In this document: piece after piece, positions 24,270 to 33,204 of the stretch
Position numbering within the stretch: the first letter of the stretch is position 1
How the letters are laid out: each line of letters begins with the position of its first letter
From: Paenibacillus_S vulneris
GTDB taxonomy: Bacteria; Bacillota; Bacilli; Paenibacillales; NBRC-103111
Direction: 5' to 3'
Assembly: GCF_039543185.1 (NCBI RefSeq)
Contig: NZ_BAABJG010000003.1
Location: forward strand, 310,001 to 374,000
Length of the DNA: 64,000 bases
Notes under the pieces: generated by a model
Seen by the model: the letters and a program-made list of their open reading frames with translations, nothing else
Databases searched by the model: none
What the model was told of the DNA's origin: nothing
Program-made: the position numbers and the translations under genes

Positions 24270-25307
24270 TTAACTGATATGAGGTGTAGATTCTCTGATA
24301 ATCGGTTTGGTATAGATGTGGGTGACTTGATAAGGCTGCTTCGGGTTATGAATGCGAGATAGGAGCATTTCGGCCGCCTTGATGCCCATCTCGTTGCTAT
24401 AAATATGTACCGTCGTGAGATGGGGTTCAACGATGCTGGATTCCGGCGCGTTATCGAAACCGCAAATGACGATGTCGTTCGGAATGGACCGTTTGTTCTT
24501 GAGCGCCTTCATGAAGGAAACAGCGATATAATCGTTGGCACATACGAAAGCTGAAGGCAGCTCGTTCATATTCGACAGTTTATCGTCGGCCCACGCCGGG
24601 CTAGAGAAGAATTGCCGGTCGTCATCGAGAATGCACTTCGAGCGATCAAGCTGAATGCCATATTCCGTCAGGGCGCGGTTAAAGCCAGCCCAGCGCTCAT
24701 TAAAACTTTTACAGTGATTATAATCCCCGATAAACCCTAGCGTAGTATAACCGGCATCAATTAACTTTTTCGTGAGTTGATAGGTGCTGTGTTCGTTCTC
24801 CATAAGCAATACATCGGCTTGAAATTCCGGGTAACAGACATGTGCAGAACAATCAATAAAAATGGTGGGGATATCAAGACTTGTAATCAGCTTACTATAT
24901 TCCAAGTTGAATAATTCGATACAAATGATGCCGTCCACGTTGGAAGTATCGAAATTGTTCGGAAGGGACAAGGACTCCTTTTCATTGTCTCTAATAATGT
25001 GGATGGATAAATTGTAGCCCTCCGCGCTGATGTGTTTCTCCAGGCCGCTGATCAATGTCGATCCAAAGTGGAACGTGTCAGGCAGGTTCTCGGTTAATAA
25101 TGCAATGTTCCCGGAGTTCCTTGATAGGAGGTTGTCTGTCTCCATAAAAGCAAATTGCTTATATTTTAACTCGATCGCTTTTTTTATCACTTTGTTTCGG
25201 GTTTCATCGGGTATATTGTTCGATCCATTCAAGGCTTTGGAAGCTGTATTCCTGGAAATCCCCAAAGCATCTGCGATGTCCTGAATCGTTACCTTTTCCT
25301 TAGCCAT
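24270..25307 (-). CDS. LacI family transcriptional regulator
   Basis: A 345-residue sugar-responsive regulator. The N-terminal helix-turn-helix is VTIQDIADALGISRNTASKAL followed by the hinge region; the rest is a periplasmic-binding-protein-like domain (ALLTENLPDTFHFG ... TTLGFIGDYNHCKSFNERWAGF ... PSAFVCANDYIAVSFM ... IVICGFDNAP). The ATG at 25307 is 10 bases from GAGGTGA; an ATG at 25316 is too close to that site. It is divergent from the fructan-type ABC/GH32/fructokinase operon and is the natural local regulator of it. Confidence 0.92.
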   Translation of the reverse strand: MAKEKVTIQDIADALGISRNTASKALNGSNNIPDETRNKVIKKAIELKYKQFAFMETDNLLSRNSGNIALLTENLPDTFHFGSTLISGLEKHISAEGYNLSIHIIRDNEKESLSLPNNFDTSNVDGIICIELFNLEYSKLITSLDIPTIFIDCSAHVCYPEFQADVLLMENEHSTYQLTKKLIDAGYTTLGFIGDYNHCKSFNERWAGFNRALTEYGIQLDRSKCILDDDRQFFSSPAWADDKLSNMNELPSAFVCANDYIAVSFMKALKNKRSIPNDIVICGFDNAPESSIVEPHLTTVHIYSNEMGIKAAEMLLSRIHNPKQPYQVTHIYTKPIIRESTPHIS

Positions 25308-25353
25308 GTATGTCATTTCACCTCAGTCATCATGTTCATAAGAGTTAACACGA

Positions 25354-25641
25354 ATTGTGCAAGATTTGTCATTTGTCCAACTCCCTATAATGTATAATAG
25401 TTTGCTTGAAATAGCAATATCGTTTTTACAAATGCACAATTTGAATGCAATTTTAGCAAATGTAAAGTGTGCAAAATAAACATGGTGCGGTCGATTTTTA
25501 TGTAAAAAAGTCAATGAAAGCTTAATGAAGTAGTGAATAGTGCATGTTTAATACAACGCTCCTCATATAAAATGTCTGAAATTGTAATTATGTAAAACTT
25601 TAATCTGATTTATGAACAAATTATTATTACAAATGCACAAT
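25354..25641. repeat. Repeated TTACAAATGCACAAT motif in the lacI/ABC intergenic region
   Basis: TTACAAATGCACAAT occurs exactly at 25426-25440 and 25627-25641, 201 bp apart. Degenerate copies are seen at 25354-25369 (reverse strand, ACAAATCTTGCACAAT) and near 25453-25473 (GCAAATGTAAAGTGTGCAAA). They flank both divergent genes and are candidate binding sites for the LacI regulator, though they lack the central CG of classical LacI sites. The rest of this AT-rich gap has no gene. Confidence 0.45.
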
Positions 25642-25660
25642 AATAATTTTACAAAATGTA

Positions 25661-25689
25661 TTGACGGAAGATGGCTGCTCTGATAAATT
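25661..25689 (+). promoter_or_regulatory. Promoter of the fructan-type ABC operon
   Basis: TTGACG (25661) and TAAATT (25684) are 17 bp apart. One exact copy of the intergenic repeat ends 20 bases before the -35. A long 5' leader of about 100 bases follows. Confidence 0.6.
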
Positions 25690-25798
25690 GTAAATGCAGC
25701 AGGACATACGCAGAAATGAAAACCTTTCAATTTTACCCTATAACTATGCCCTTACTGCATCAAAATGTAAACTTTGTATAGGAACGGAGGTAAAGGCA

Positions 25799-26752
25799 TT
25801 GCATAACGCGATAGAAATCGACCGCAGCAGAGTAATGAAGAAACGCAAGAGTTCCTTGCTTACGGACGTAAAGAAGCACTACTTTCTATATCTGCTGCTT
25901 TCGCCGGCTGTGATTTTGACCCTTATTTTTAAATACGGTCCGATGTATGGTGCGGTCATCGCCTTTAAAGATTTCAGCCCAATCAAAGGGATTCTGGGAA
26001 GCAAGTGGGCAGGTCTGCACAACTTCGAGAAGTTCTTGTCCTCTCCCAATTTCGAAGTCATTTTTATGAATACGCTTAAATTGAGTTTCTTCGGATTGAT
26101 TCTGAGCTTCCCAGTGCCTATTTTACTCGCCTTGATGCTAAATCAGATTCGCCGTGCGAGAGTCAAAAAGAACATTCAGTTGTTCTTGTATGCGCCGAAT
26201 TTTATATCTGTTGTCGTGGTGGTCGGGATGCTGTTTATTTTCTTGTCCCCAACGGGACCGATGAATCAGTTCTTCGCTTGGGTTACAGGAGAGCCGATCA
26301 TGTTCATGTCTCGACCGGAGTACTTCCGCTGGATCTACATTTTATCCGATATTTGGACTGGGGCCGGCTGGGCATCCATTATTTATGTCGCAGCGCTTGC
26401 TAACGTCGATCCTGAGCTGCATCATGCTGCCAACCTCGATGGTGCGAATCTGCTTCAAAGAATACGACATATCGATCTACCCGCAATTCGTCCTATTATG
26501 GCCATCGTATTTATTCTTGCAGCCGGCGGCATTATGTCCATTGGATTCGAGAAAGCTTATCTGATGCAGACGGCCATGAACTTGCCAACATCGGAAATTA
26601 TTCCGACGTATGTGTACAAAATCGGGTTGCAGAAAGGTGACTATGCTTATTCAGCTGCCGTAGGATTATTTAATTCAGTCATTAATGTCGTCCTGCTCGT
26701 CACCGTTAACTTCATCGTGAAGAAGCTGAATGAGGGCGAAGGCCTTTACTAA
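25799..26752 (+). CDS. ABC transporter permease, LplB/YtrD type
   Basis: Membrane subunit of a carbohydrate importer of the LplB group common in Paenibacillus. The N-terminus KKHYFLYLLLSPAVILTLIFKYGPMYGAVIAFKDFSP is diagnostic, and the EAA-like loop reads HHAANLDGANLLQRIRHIDLP. The end KKLNEGEGLY is the usual C-terminus. I start at TTG 25799 (317 aa), 8 bases after GGAGG; an open frame from 25694 and an ATG at 25835 lack a site. It is the first gene of a five-gene operon with a second permease, binding protein, GH32 and fructokinase. Confidence 0.9.
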   Translation: MHNAIEIDRSRVMKKRKSSLLTDVKKHYFLYLLLSPAVILTLIFKYGPMYGAVIAFKDFSPIKGILGSKWAGLHNFEKFLSSPNFEVIFMNTLKLSFFGLILSFPVPILLALMLNQIRRARVKKNIQLFLYAPNFISVVVVVGMLFIFLSPTGPMNQFFAWVTGEPIMFMSRPEYFRWIYILSDIWTGAGWASIIYVAALANVDPELHHAANLDGANLLQRIRHIDLPAIRPIMAIVFILAAGGIMSIGFEKAYLMQTAMNLPTSEIIPTYVYKIGLQKGDYAYSAAVGLFNSVINVVLLVTVNFIVKKLNEGEGLY

Positions 26753-26769
26753 GAAAGGAGCATCAAGTC

Positions 26770-27651
26770 ATGCCCATTAAACATTCCGGATTCGACCGAT
26801 TCCTGCTCACGTTGAACATGATCTTCCTATCGCTCGCGGTACTGATCGTTGTCATTCCTTTGATATATGTCTTGACCGCATCCTTTATGGATCCATCCGT
26901 GCTCCTTAGTCAAGGGATATCATTCCATCTATCTGACTGGTCCTTGGAAGGCTATAAGAAGATTCTATCGAATCCGGCTATGATTCGAGGTTTTGGCAAT
27001 GCCGTTTTATATTCCGTTTCATTTGCGGCATGTACCGTCCTCATCTCGATCTTTGCGGGGTATGCGTTGTCCGATGACAGACTCCGGGGAAAAGGATTTT
27101 TCATGACGCTGTTTATTATCACCATGTTTTTTAGCGGCGGACTTATCCCTACATATTTGCTTGTGAAAAATCTTGGACTGCTGAATACGGTATGGGCGAT
27201 CATCATTCCGGGCGCTGTGAATGTATGGAACATCATTCTCTCGAGAACGTTTTTCAAAGGCGTGCCGAATGAACTCAAGGAAGCTGCGAATGTCGATGGC
27301 GCTTCGGAGATGCGAATCTTCTTCCGTGTCGTCTTGCCGCTCTCCAAACCGATTATTTTTGTACTCGCGCTTTATGCCTTTGTCGGGCAGTGGAATTCCT
27401 ACTTTGATGCGATGATTTATCTAGACAATCCCAATCTTCATCCGCTACAGCTCGTCCTGCGCTCCATCCTCATTCAGAATCAAGTGGACCCGGGGATGAT
27501 CAGCGATCAGCTCGCGATGGCGGAGTTGAAGCGATTGTCGGAAATTATCAAGTATGCGGCGATCGTCGTCTCTAGTTTACCGCTCATCATTATGTATCCG
27601 TTCTTCCAGAAGTACTTTGAAAAAGGGGTTATGGTTGGTTCCCTGAAATAG
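26770..27651 (+). CDS. ABC transporter permease, LplC/YtcP type
   Basis: Second membrane subunit, 293 residues. The N-terminal helix (LNMIFLSLAVLIVVIPLIYVLTASFM), the motif FFSGGLIPTYLLVKNLGLLNT, the EAA loop KEAANVDGASEMRIFFRVVLPL and the C-terminus YPFFQKYFEKGVMVGSLK are all typical of LplC. AAAGGAG lies 9 bases before the ATG and 17 bases separate it from the LplB-type gene. No ATPase is encoded nearby; a shared MsmX-like ATPase is expected. Confidence 0.92.
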   Translation: MPIKHSGFDRFLLTLNMIFLSLAVLIVVIPLIYVLTASFMDPSVLLSQGISFHLSDWSLEGYKKILSNPAMIRGFGNAVLYSVSFAACTVLISIFAGYALSDDRLRGKGFFMTLFIITMFFSGGLIPTYLLVKNLGLLNTVWAIIIPGAVNVWNIILSRTFFKGVPNELKEAANVDGASEMRIFFRVVLPLSKPIIFVLALYAFVGQWNSYFDAMIYLDNPNLHPLQLVLRSILIQNQVDPGMISDQLAMAELKRLSEIIKYAAIVVSSLPLIIMYPFFQKYFEKGVMVGSLK

Positions 27652-27712
27652 GGAACAGGCTGCCCATAGATGAAGTGGCTATCATTCAACTCTAATTTGG
27701 AGGTCATCTGAG

Positions 27713-29323
27713 ATGAAAAGACTAAAGAAATTAAAACTTTCGACGAAAGCGGCTTCTACTTCTGTCCTTGCTTCATTGATGATCCTTACGGCTTGCAATG
27801 GCAGTGGAGGAGAGACTGCGGCGAGTAAAGAGCAGGATCCGAACGGCAAAGTAACGCTGAACTTCATTACACAGAGCTCTCCGCTCGCTCCAGCGGATCC
27901 GAATGACAAGCTGATTAATAAACGGCTTGAAGAAAAGACGAATGTGCATATTCAGTGGAAAAATTTCACAAAGGACGTATTTGTAGAGAAAAGAAACCTG
28001 GCTGTAGCTAGCGGCGATCTTCCCGATGCCATTTTCAATGCGGATTACAGTGATTATGAATTGCTCAAACTGGCGAAGGACGGAGCGATCATTCCACTGA
28101 ATGATCTTATCGAGAAGCACATGCCGAATTTCAAAAAAGTGTTGGAAGAAGCGCCAGAATACAAGAGCATGATTACGGCGCCAGACGGCAATATTTATGC
28201 CTTCCCGTGGATTGAGGAGCTCGGTAACGGCAAAGAAAGAATCCAGGCCGTAGACAGCATGCCTTGGATCAATGTGGAATGGCTTAAGAAGCTGGGACTT
28301 AAGATGCCTACAACAACGAAGGAATTAAAGGAAGTATTAATTGCATTCAAGACCAAAGATCCGAATGGCAACGGGAAGGCGGACGAAATTCCGTTGTCCT
28401 TCATTAATAAGCCGGGCGCGGAAGATTTGGCGTTCCTCTTCGGCTCGTTCGGACTGAACGAGAACCCTGACCACGCAGTCGTTAGCAATGAGGGGAAAGT
28501 GATCTTCACGCCGGCACAAAAAGATTACAAAGAAGCGGTATCTTTTATTCACGAGCTGTATCAAGAAGGACTCATTGACGTGGAAGCCTATACGCAGGAC
28601 TGGAGTACCTACCTTGCCAAAGGAAAGGATCAGAAATACGGACTTTACTTCTCCTGGGATAAGGCGAACATCAGCGGTGCGAATGATCATTACGAAGTAA
28701 TGCCGCCGCTTGCAGGACCTAATGGCGAAGTGAATGTAACAAGAACGAATGCGCTTGGCCTTGCGAGAGGCAAGATGGTGATTACGAGCGCCAATAAAAA
28801 TGTAGAAACGACAGCGAAGTGGGTGGACCAGCTGTATGATCCGATTCAATCGGTTCAGAACAACTGGGGAACATATGGAGACGACAAGCAGCAGAACATC
28901 TTCGAATTCGATGAAGCGAAGGGGATGCTGAAACATTTGCCGCTGAATGGTGCGGCTCCTGTAGAACTGCGCGAGAAGACAAGTATTGGCGGACCGCTCG
29001 CGATCCTGGATTCGTATTATGGGAAATACACGACCATGCCGGATGACGCCAAAGGCAGAATGGATATTATCAAGAACATTATGGCTCCGAAGATGAAGGC
29101 CGAGAACGTTATGCCAAGCGTATTCAATTCCATAGATGAGCTCGATCGCTTGACGACCATTGAAACCGATCTGTTTGCCTACGTGCTTCGCATGCGTACG
29201 GAATGGTACCAGAACGGCAAGATCGATGAACAATGGGATGCCTATTTGAAAGAACTGGACCGCTTGGGCTTGCAGGAATGGCTGAAAATCAAGCAGGGCG
29301 GTTATGACAGAGTAACCAAATAA
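27713..29323 (+). CDS. Sugar-binding lipoprotein, LplA/YtcQ type
   Basis: Extracellular binding protein for the LplB/LplC-type permeases, 536 residues. The signal peptide ends in the lipobox LTAC. The mature start (TLNFITQSSPLAPADPNDKLINKRLEEKTNVHIQW) and the DPNGNGKADEIPLS loop, which looks like an EF-hand calcium site, are typical of the large LplA-type proteins in Paenibacillus. The sugar is not readable from the sequence, but GH32 and fructokinase downstream point to sucrose, levan or inulin oligomers. TTTGGAGG lies 10 bases before the ATG. Confidence 0.92.
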   Translation: MKRLKKLKLSTKAASTSVLASLMILTACNGSGGETAASKEQDPNGKVTLNFITQSSPLAPADPNDKLINKRLEEKTNVHIQWKNFTKDVFVEKRNLAVASGDLPDAIFNADYSDYELLKLAKDGAIIPLNDLIEKHMPNFKKVLEEAPEYKSMITAPDGNIYAFPWIEELGNGKERIQAVDSMPWINVEWLKKLGLKMPTTTKELKEVLIAFKTKDPNGNGKADEIPLSFINKPGAEDLAFLFGSFGLNENPDHAVVSNEGKVIFTPAQKDYKEAVSFIHELYQEGLIDVEAYTQDWSTYLAKGKDQKYGLYFSWDKANISGANDHYEVMPPLAGPNGEVNVTRTNALGLARGKMVITSANKNVETTAKWVDQLYDPIQSVQNNWGTYGDDKQQNIFEFDEAKGMLKHLPLNGAAPVELREKTSIGGPLAILDSYYGKYTTMPDDAKGRMDIIKNIMAPKMKAENVMPSVFNSIDELDRLTTIETDLFAYVLRMRTEWYQNGKIDEQWDAYLKELDRLGLQEWLKIKQGGYDRVTK

Positions 29324-29397
29324 TGATCGATCCATACAGAGAGAAGGACCTTGAGTTCAAATTCAAGACCTCATAAAGAGTAGAGGAGAAAACAACC

Positions 29398-30879
29398 ATG
29401 ACTACGATGACTAAGCAAAATTATCGAGGCGTATATCATTTTTCACCGAAGGAAAATTGGATGAACGATCCGAACGGGATGGTGTATTTCGAAGGAGAAT
29501 ATCATTTGTTCTACCAGCACCATCCGAGCGGAATGACCTGGGGACCGATGCACTGGGGCCATGCGGTGAGCAAGGATCTTGTGACCTGGGAGGAGCTGCC
29601 GATTGCGCTAGCACCTGATGAACATGGCATGATTTTTTCGGGCAGCGCTGTGGTCGATTGGAACAATACGACGGGGTTCTTCGAAGGTCAGCCAGGCCTT
29701 GTCGCGATTTTTACGCACCACAAGGAAATGCCGGACGGAAAGCCAGCCATTCAGCGTCAAAGTCTGGCCTACAGTACGGATCGCGGCAGAACCTGGACGA
29801 AATACGAGGGGAATCCGGTGCTTGAGCATGCTGCCTATGTCGATTTCCGCGACCCTAAAGTGTTCTGGCATCAAGCAACGAACAGGTGGGTGATGATTAT
29901 CGCTTGTGGGCAGACGGTATGTCTGTATCATTCTCCTGACTTGATCCATTGGACCTTTGCCAGCGAATTCGGCGAAGGGATCGGATCGCATGACGGGGTA
30001 TGGGAGTGCCCGGACCTGTTCCCGCTCGCGATCGATGGGGATCCTGCGAACACGAAATGGGTCATGCTGGTGAGCATCGGCGCGGATCCCGCTTTTGTGG
30101 AAGGCTCAAGAACGCAGTATTTTACGGGTGACTTCGATGGGGAAGTGTTCACGCCGGATGAAGCTTCTAGGCGAGTTCGCTGGTTGGATTTTGGCAGAGA
30201 TAATTATGCGGGCGTATCCTGGTCCGATGTGCCTGCAGAAGATGGAAGACGGCTATTTATCGGTTGGATGAGCAACTGGATGTACGCAAACCAGACGCCA
30301 ACTGAAGGCTTTCGCGGTGCGATGACGATCGTACGAGAGCTTTCTCTCGAATTAAGACACGGGGACATCGTTCTTGTACAGAAGCCTGCGAGGGAATTGG
30401 AATCCGCCCACGTACAGGTTCTTTCGATGAATGAGGAAACGGTTCATGAAATCAATACGCGCCTTTCGGAGATTCGCTTGGAATCGTATGAGCTGGTGGC
30501 GGCGTTCCCGCGCGGGAAGTCTGCTGGATTTAAGGTAAGAGTAGGTGTGGATACAGAAACCGTGATTGGAGTGAACGGTGAAACCGAGGAGCTTTATGTT
30601 GATCGAACGGCGTCGGGTCTGCACGAATTCCATGAGCATTTCTTAGGACATCATACAGCCAAGCTGAACGTGCAAAACGGGCTCTATGAACTCCGCATTT
30701 ACGTGGACCGTTCTTCCGTAGAAGTGTTCGGTCAAGGCGGCCAGGCCGTCATTACGGATCTGATCTTCCCTGGACCGGAATGTACCGGACTTGCCGTGTT
30801 CTCAGAAGAAGATCAAAACTTGCGGATGTCCCTGGATATCTATGAGGTTAAGCCTTTTGCGGAGCAGGCCAAGAAATAG
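29398..30879 (+). CDS. Glycoside hydrolase family 32 (levanase/fructanase/sucrase type)
   Basis: Retaining fructosidase of 493 residues without a signal peptide, so it acts on imported sugar. All three catalytic motifs are present: nucleophile Asp24 in WMNDPNG, transition-state Asp152 in FRDPKV, and acid/base Glu203 in WECPDLF. A five-bladed propeller is followed by a C-terminal beta-sandwich (from about 350) ending YVDRSSVEVFGQGG. Levanases and sucrose-6-phosphate hydrolases share these features. With an ABC importer rather than a PTS, the substrate is likely unphosphorylated sucrose or fructo-oligosaccharide, which is inference. AGAGGAG precedes the ATG. Confidence 0.92.
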   Translation: MTTMTKQNYRGVYHFSPKENWMNDPNGMVYFEGEYHLFYQHHPSGMTWGPMHWGHAVSKDLVTWEELPIALAPDEHGMIFSGSAVVDWNNTTGFFEGQPGLVAIFTHHKEMPDGKPAIQRQSLAYSTDRGRTWTKYEGNPVLEHAAYVDFRDPKVFWHQATNRWVMIIACGQTVCLYHSPDLIHWTFASEFGEGIGSHDGVWECPDLFPLAIDGDPANTKWVMLVSIGADPAFVEGSRTQYFTGDFDGEVFTPDEASRRVRWLDFGRDNYAGVSWSDVPAEDGRRLFIGWMSNWMYANQTPTEGFRGAMTIVRELSLELRHGDIVLVQKPARELESAHVQVLSMNEETVHEINTRLSEIRLESYELVAAFPRGKSAGFKVRVGVDTETVIGVNGETEELYVDRTASGLHEFHEHFLGHHTAKLNVQNGLYELRIYVDRSSVEVFGQGGQAVITDLIFPGPECTGLAVFSEEDQNLRMSLDIYEVKPFAEQAKK

Positions 30880-30899
30880 CCATCGAGAGGAGTCATGAT

Positions 30900-31784
30900 A
30901 TGCGGATAGGTGCAATTGAAGCCGGAGGAACGAAGTTCGTATGCGGGATTGGGAATTCGCAGGGGGAAATCGAAGATCAGATTAGCTTCCCGACCGAACG
31001 TCCGGAACTGACGCTGCCGAAAGTAATTCAATATTTTCAAGACACGAAGGTTGAAGCCATCGGCATCGGGTCGTTCGGGCCGATCGATTTACGCCCAGAT
31101 AGCACAACGTATGGTTACGTGACCACAACGCCTAAGCCGGGGTGGAGCAACTTCGATATGCTGGGCACGCTTAGAGAAGCCTTCCGGGTTCCGTTCGGTT
31201 GGGACACAGACGTCAACGCAGCGGCACTCGGCGAGGTGACGTGGGGCGCTGCCCAAGGGCTGTCCAGCTGCATATATTACACCATCGGAACCGGTGTTGG
31301 CGTCGGAGTCTATGCAGAAGGCCGCCTGATTCATGGCCTTGTTCATCCGGAAGGAGGGCATATTCTGATGAGACGCCATCCTGACGATCCTTTTGCAGGC
31401 GGATGTCCCTATCATGGGGATTGCCTGGAAGGCATGGCAGCAGGTCCTGCGATTGAAGCAAGGTGGGGGGTAAAAGGGCACGAGCTGCCTGCAGATCATA
31501 TCGCATGGGAGATTGAGGCATTCTATATTGCGCAGAGTATCACAAGTGCGATCTTATTTAACTCTCCTCAGCGAATCATTCTTGGCGGAGGTGTGATGCA
31601 GCAATCCCAATTGTTCCCACTTATTCGTAAGGCTGTGCAAGCGAATCTGAATGGTTATATAAATTCAAGCGCCATCCTGGAGCACATCGATGATTATATC
31701 GTGCCGCCCGGACTGGGTCAGCAAGCTGGACTATGCGGCGCTTTGGCACTGGGACTTGCTGCCAGGGATCGGGCTTTAGCTTAG
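30900..31784 (+). CDS. Fructokinase, ROK family
   Basis: Phosphorylates the fructose freed by the GH32 enzyme. The ROK ATP motif AIEAGGTKFVCGIG opens the 294-residue protein. The zinc-site segment HPDDPFAGGCPYHGDCLEG and the GIGSFGPIDL motif are characteristic of ROK fructokinases of the YdhR/GmuE type. Catalytic Asp lies in GWDTDVNAAALGE. The gene is 20 bases behind GH32 with GAGAGGAG before the ATG, making it the last of the operon. Confidence 0.93.
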   Translation: MRIGAIEAGGTKFVCGIGNSQGEIEDQISFPTERPELTLPKVIQYFQDTKVEAIGIGSFGPIDLRPDSTTYGYVTTTPKPGWSNFDMLGTLREAFRVPFGWDTDVNAAALGEVTWGAAQGLSSCIYYTIGTGVGVGVYAEGRLIHGLVHPEGGHILMRRHPDDPFAGGCPYHGDCLEGMAAGPAIEARWGVKGHELPADHIAWEIEAFYIAQSITSAILFNSPQRIILGGGVMQQSQLFPLIRKAVQANLNGYINSSAILEHIDDYIVPPGLGQQAGLCGALALGLAARDRALA

Positions 31785-31800
31785 AATAGAGAAATGGTAT

Positions 31801-31842
31801 GGCGGCCGGTTGCGTTAAGGAATCGGCTGCCTTCTTCTTGTT
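31801..31842 (+). terminator. Terminator of the fructan operon
   Basis: GGCGGCCG pairs with CGGCTGCC across a 15-base loop, followed by TTCTTCTTGTTT. Confidence 0.7.
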
Positions 31843-31930
31843 TGATTCTAGTTATGCGGAAGGGAAGTTACCGACTGATCAGTGAGGTCGAAGAGCAAGG
31901 GAATAAGGATGTATAAGAAGCAGCGAAGCT

Positions 31931-31976
31931 AGAAGTCATAACCATGAAAGTGGGTATGACTTCTTTTGGTTTTTTT
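31931..31976 (+). terminator. Orphan terminator
   Basis: AGAAGTCATA pairs perfectly with TATGACTTCT and is followed by TTTGGTTTTTTT. No gene reads into it from the left apart from the fructokinase, which already has a terminator. Confidence 0.65.
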
Positions 31977-32202
31977 AGAGAGAATTGTAAGCGGAGCTGA
32001 ATCGTCAAGGATTGTTGGTGAGCCTGGCTTGGTTTAGCTTGTGTAGAAGCAAAGCACAAAAGGCACTGGGTAGCCCTGATCTTGTTGAATAACCATCCGC
32101 TGATTGTCATGAAAATGCCGAAAAAAACGTTTGCGGCAGCCGGTCGTTCTGTCGGCATACAATAAGGTGTGGAGCTAGCTAAAAGAAGAATGAAGGGTTA
32201 GT

Positions 32203-32479
32203 CATGTTTCTTATTAGCCGGGAAACCTTGAGTAGGACAATCAATAGCGATAAAGCGAATTATACAAAAATTGGTCCTGAGTATTTTGATGGTTTCTACA
32301 GAACTACGCAACTCTACAAATCGTACAGGAATTAATTGCATCTCCATTTGCGGTAAGACTGAGCGAATTGCAAGTGTTGATAATGAAGTACAATTCGAAT
32401 AGGGAGATACGGAGTTGAAATCGATGCTTTTGAAAACATTACTTTAAACTACGTGGAGTTATCGTTAAATACAAGACGG
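32203..32479 (+). pseudogene. Broken second copy of a THEP1 NTPase gene
   Basis: The sequence aligns over about 280 bases with the start of the intact THEP1 gene at 17026. It reads FLLAGKP-stop-VGQSIAIKRIIQK then, after a one-base loss, GPEYFDGFY. The Walker A loop is destroyed (stop codon for Arg12, GKS changed to GQS), there are further frameshifts, and the match stops around residue 90, so the ATPase half is gone. It is nonfunctional. Whether it arose by duplication of the 17026 gene or came from a related donor needs an alignment; divergence is considerable. Confidence 0.8.
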
Positions 32480-32569
32480 AACCAGCTTTTGCCCAAGTAT
32501 TTGGATTAGTTGGTGACCCTTACGATAAACCTCCTGTTCTTAGAACTAAATCAGGCATAATACGACGGG

Positions 32570-32592
32570 TACGTTAGTTTAGTACTAACGTA
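32570..32592. repeat. Perfect palindromic hairpin
   Basis: TACGTTAGT and ACTAACGTA form a perfect 9-bp stem with loop TTAGT. It is followed by a terminator-like GGCAGC...GCTGTCTTT at 32594-32618. Confidence 0.5.
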
Positions 32593-32626
32593 AGGCAGCC
32601 AGAATATCAGCTGTCTTTCAGTTATT

Positions 32627-32737
32627 GAAGTAGACCCAACGGAATGTATGGTAATTGAAGACTCCGAAAATGGAGTGATTGCTGCTAAGAGTTTTAATGA
32701 TTTAAAGATAAAGGAATTACGGAAACAATTTGATTAG
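32627..32737 (+). pseudogene. C-terminal remnant of a HAD family phosphatase
   Basis: The frame reads EVDPTECMVIEDSENGVIAA and ends FNDLKIKELRKQFD-stop. PxxCxVIEDSxxGVxAA is motif III/IV of HAD hydrolases of the beta-phosphoglucomutase type, which need about 180 more residues upstream; these are absent. It is therefore a fragment of a deleted gene. Confidence 0.7.
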
Positions 32738-32968
32738 TGAGCATGTTAAGGCTTAAGGTGAGCTACAATTCAATAGTCTGACGACGTGGATTGGCTTTAT
32801 GCAAGCGGTCATGATATCTTAATAAACTTATATGGAAGGCATCCGGTCAGAGTGTATCCTCGCAATGGGCAAAAAAAGTGCCGGAGTAGTCGAGGGCTGC
32901 GGCCGTGTAAGTTGATCTATGTGGATAATGCAACCCATACTGTCCGACGACAAGAACATAATGACATG

Positions 32969-33029
32969 GAAGCCGCATTTTATGTGGCTTCTTTGTTGTA
33001 TAAGAAAACCCCCGGTTCGAACGGGGGTT
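32969..33029. repeat. Two adjacent hairpins
   Basis: GAAGCCGCA/TGTGGCTTC (32969-32991, followed by TTTGTTG) and AACCCCCG/CGGGGGTT (33007-33029) are perfect or near-perfect stems. The first resembles a terminator; neither follows an intact gene. Confidence 0.5.
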
Positions 33030-33204
33030 CAGAAAAGATTATAGCTTTGGGCAGGAATCCCTAGAACTTCATTGATACTTGAAGGGAAAAAGTTCGCTAA
33101 TGATCTTCGACAAATTTGCAAACCTGAAGTATAGACTCTAAGACGAACGAGATGTCGAGTGTCCAGAATCTGCAAAACGGAGTGAGGTGTATCATGTGAT
33201 TGCT

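Larger units (their letters stand above)
31843..33204. other. Decaying gene-poor region
   Basis: No intact gene is visible in about 1.36 kb. It contains a terminator with no gene before it (31931-31976), a degraded THEP1 gene, a fragment near 32480-32575 reading PAFAQVFGLVGDPYDKPPVL then a stop, a HAD-phosphatase C-terminal fragment, a perfect palindrome at 32570 and two more hairpins at 32969 and 33007. Several unrelated gene tails side by side suggest successive insertions and deletions at one site. The part from 33065 to 33204 holds nothing I recognise. Confidence 0.7.

Noticed and set aside
28337..29335. 332-codon minus-strand frame
   Set aside because: Antisense shadow of the LplA-type gene.
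33007..33029. GGTTCGAA within a hairpin, considered as a tRNA T-arm
   Set aside because: The stem is 8 bp with a 6-base loop, not a 5-bp T-arm with a 7-base loop, and no other tRNA arms surround it.
32786..33064. 92-codon frame in the decayed region
   Set aside because: It contains two hairpins, has no ribosome binding site and no recognisable domain.
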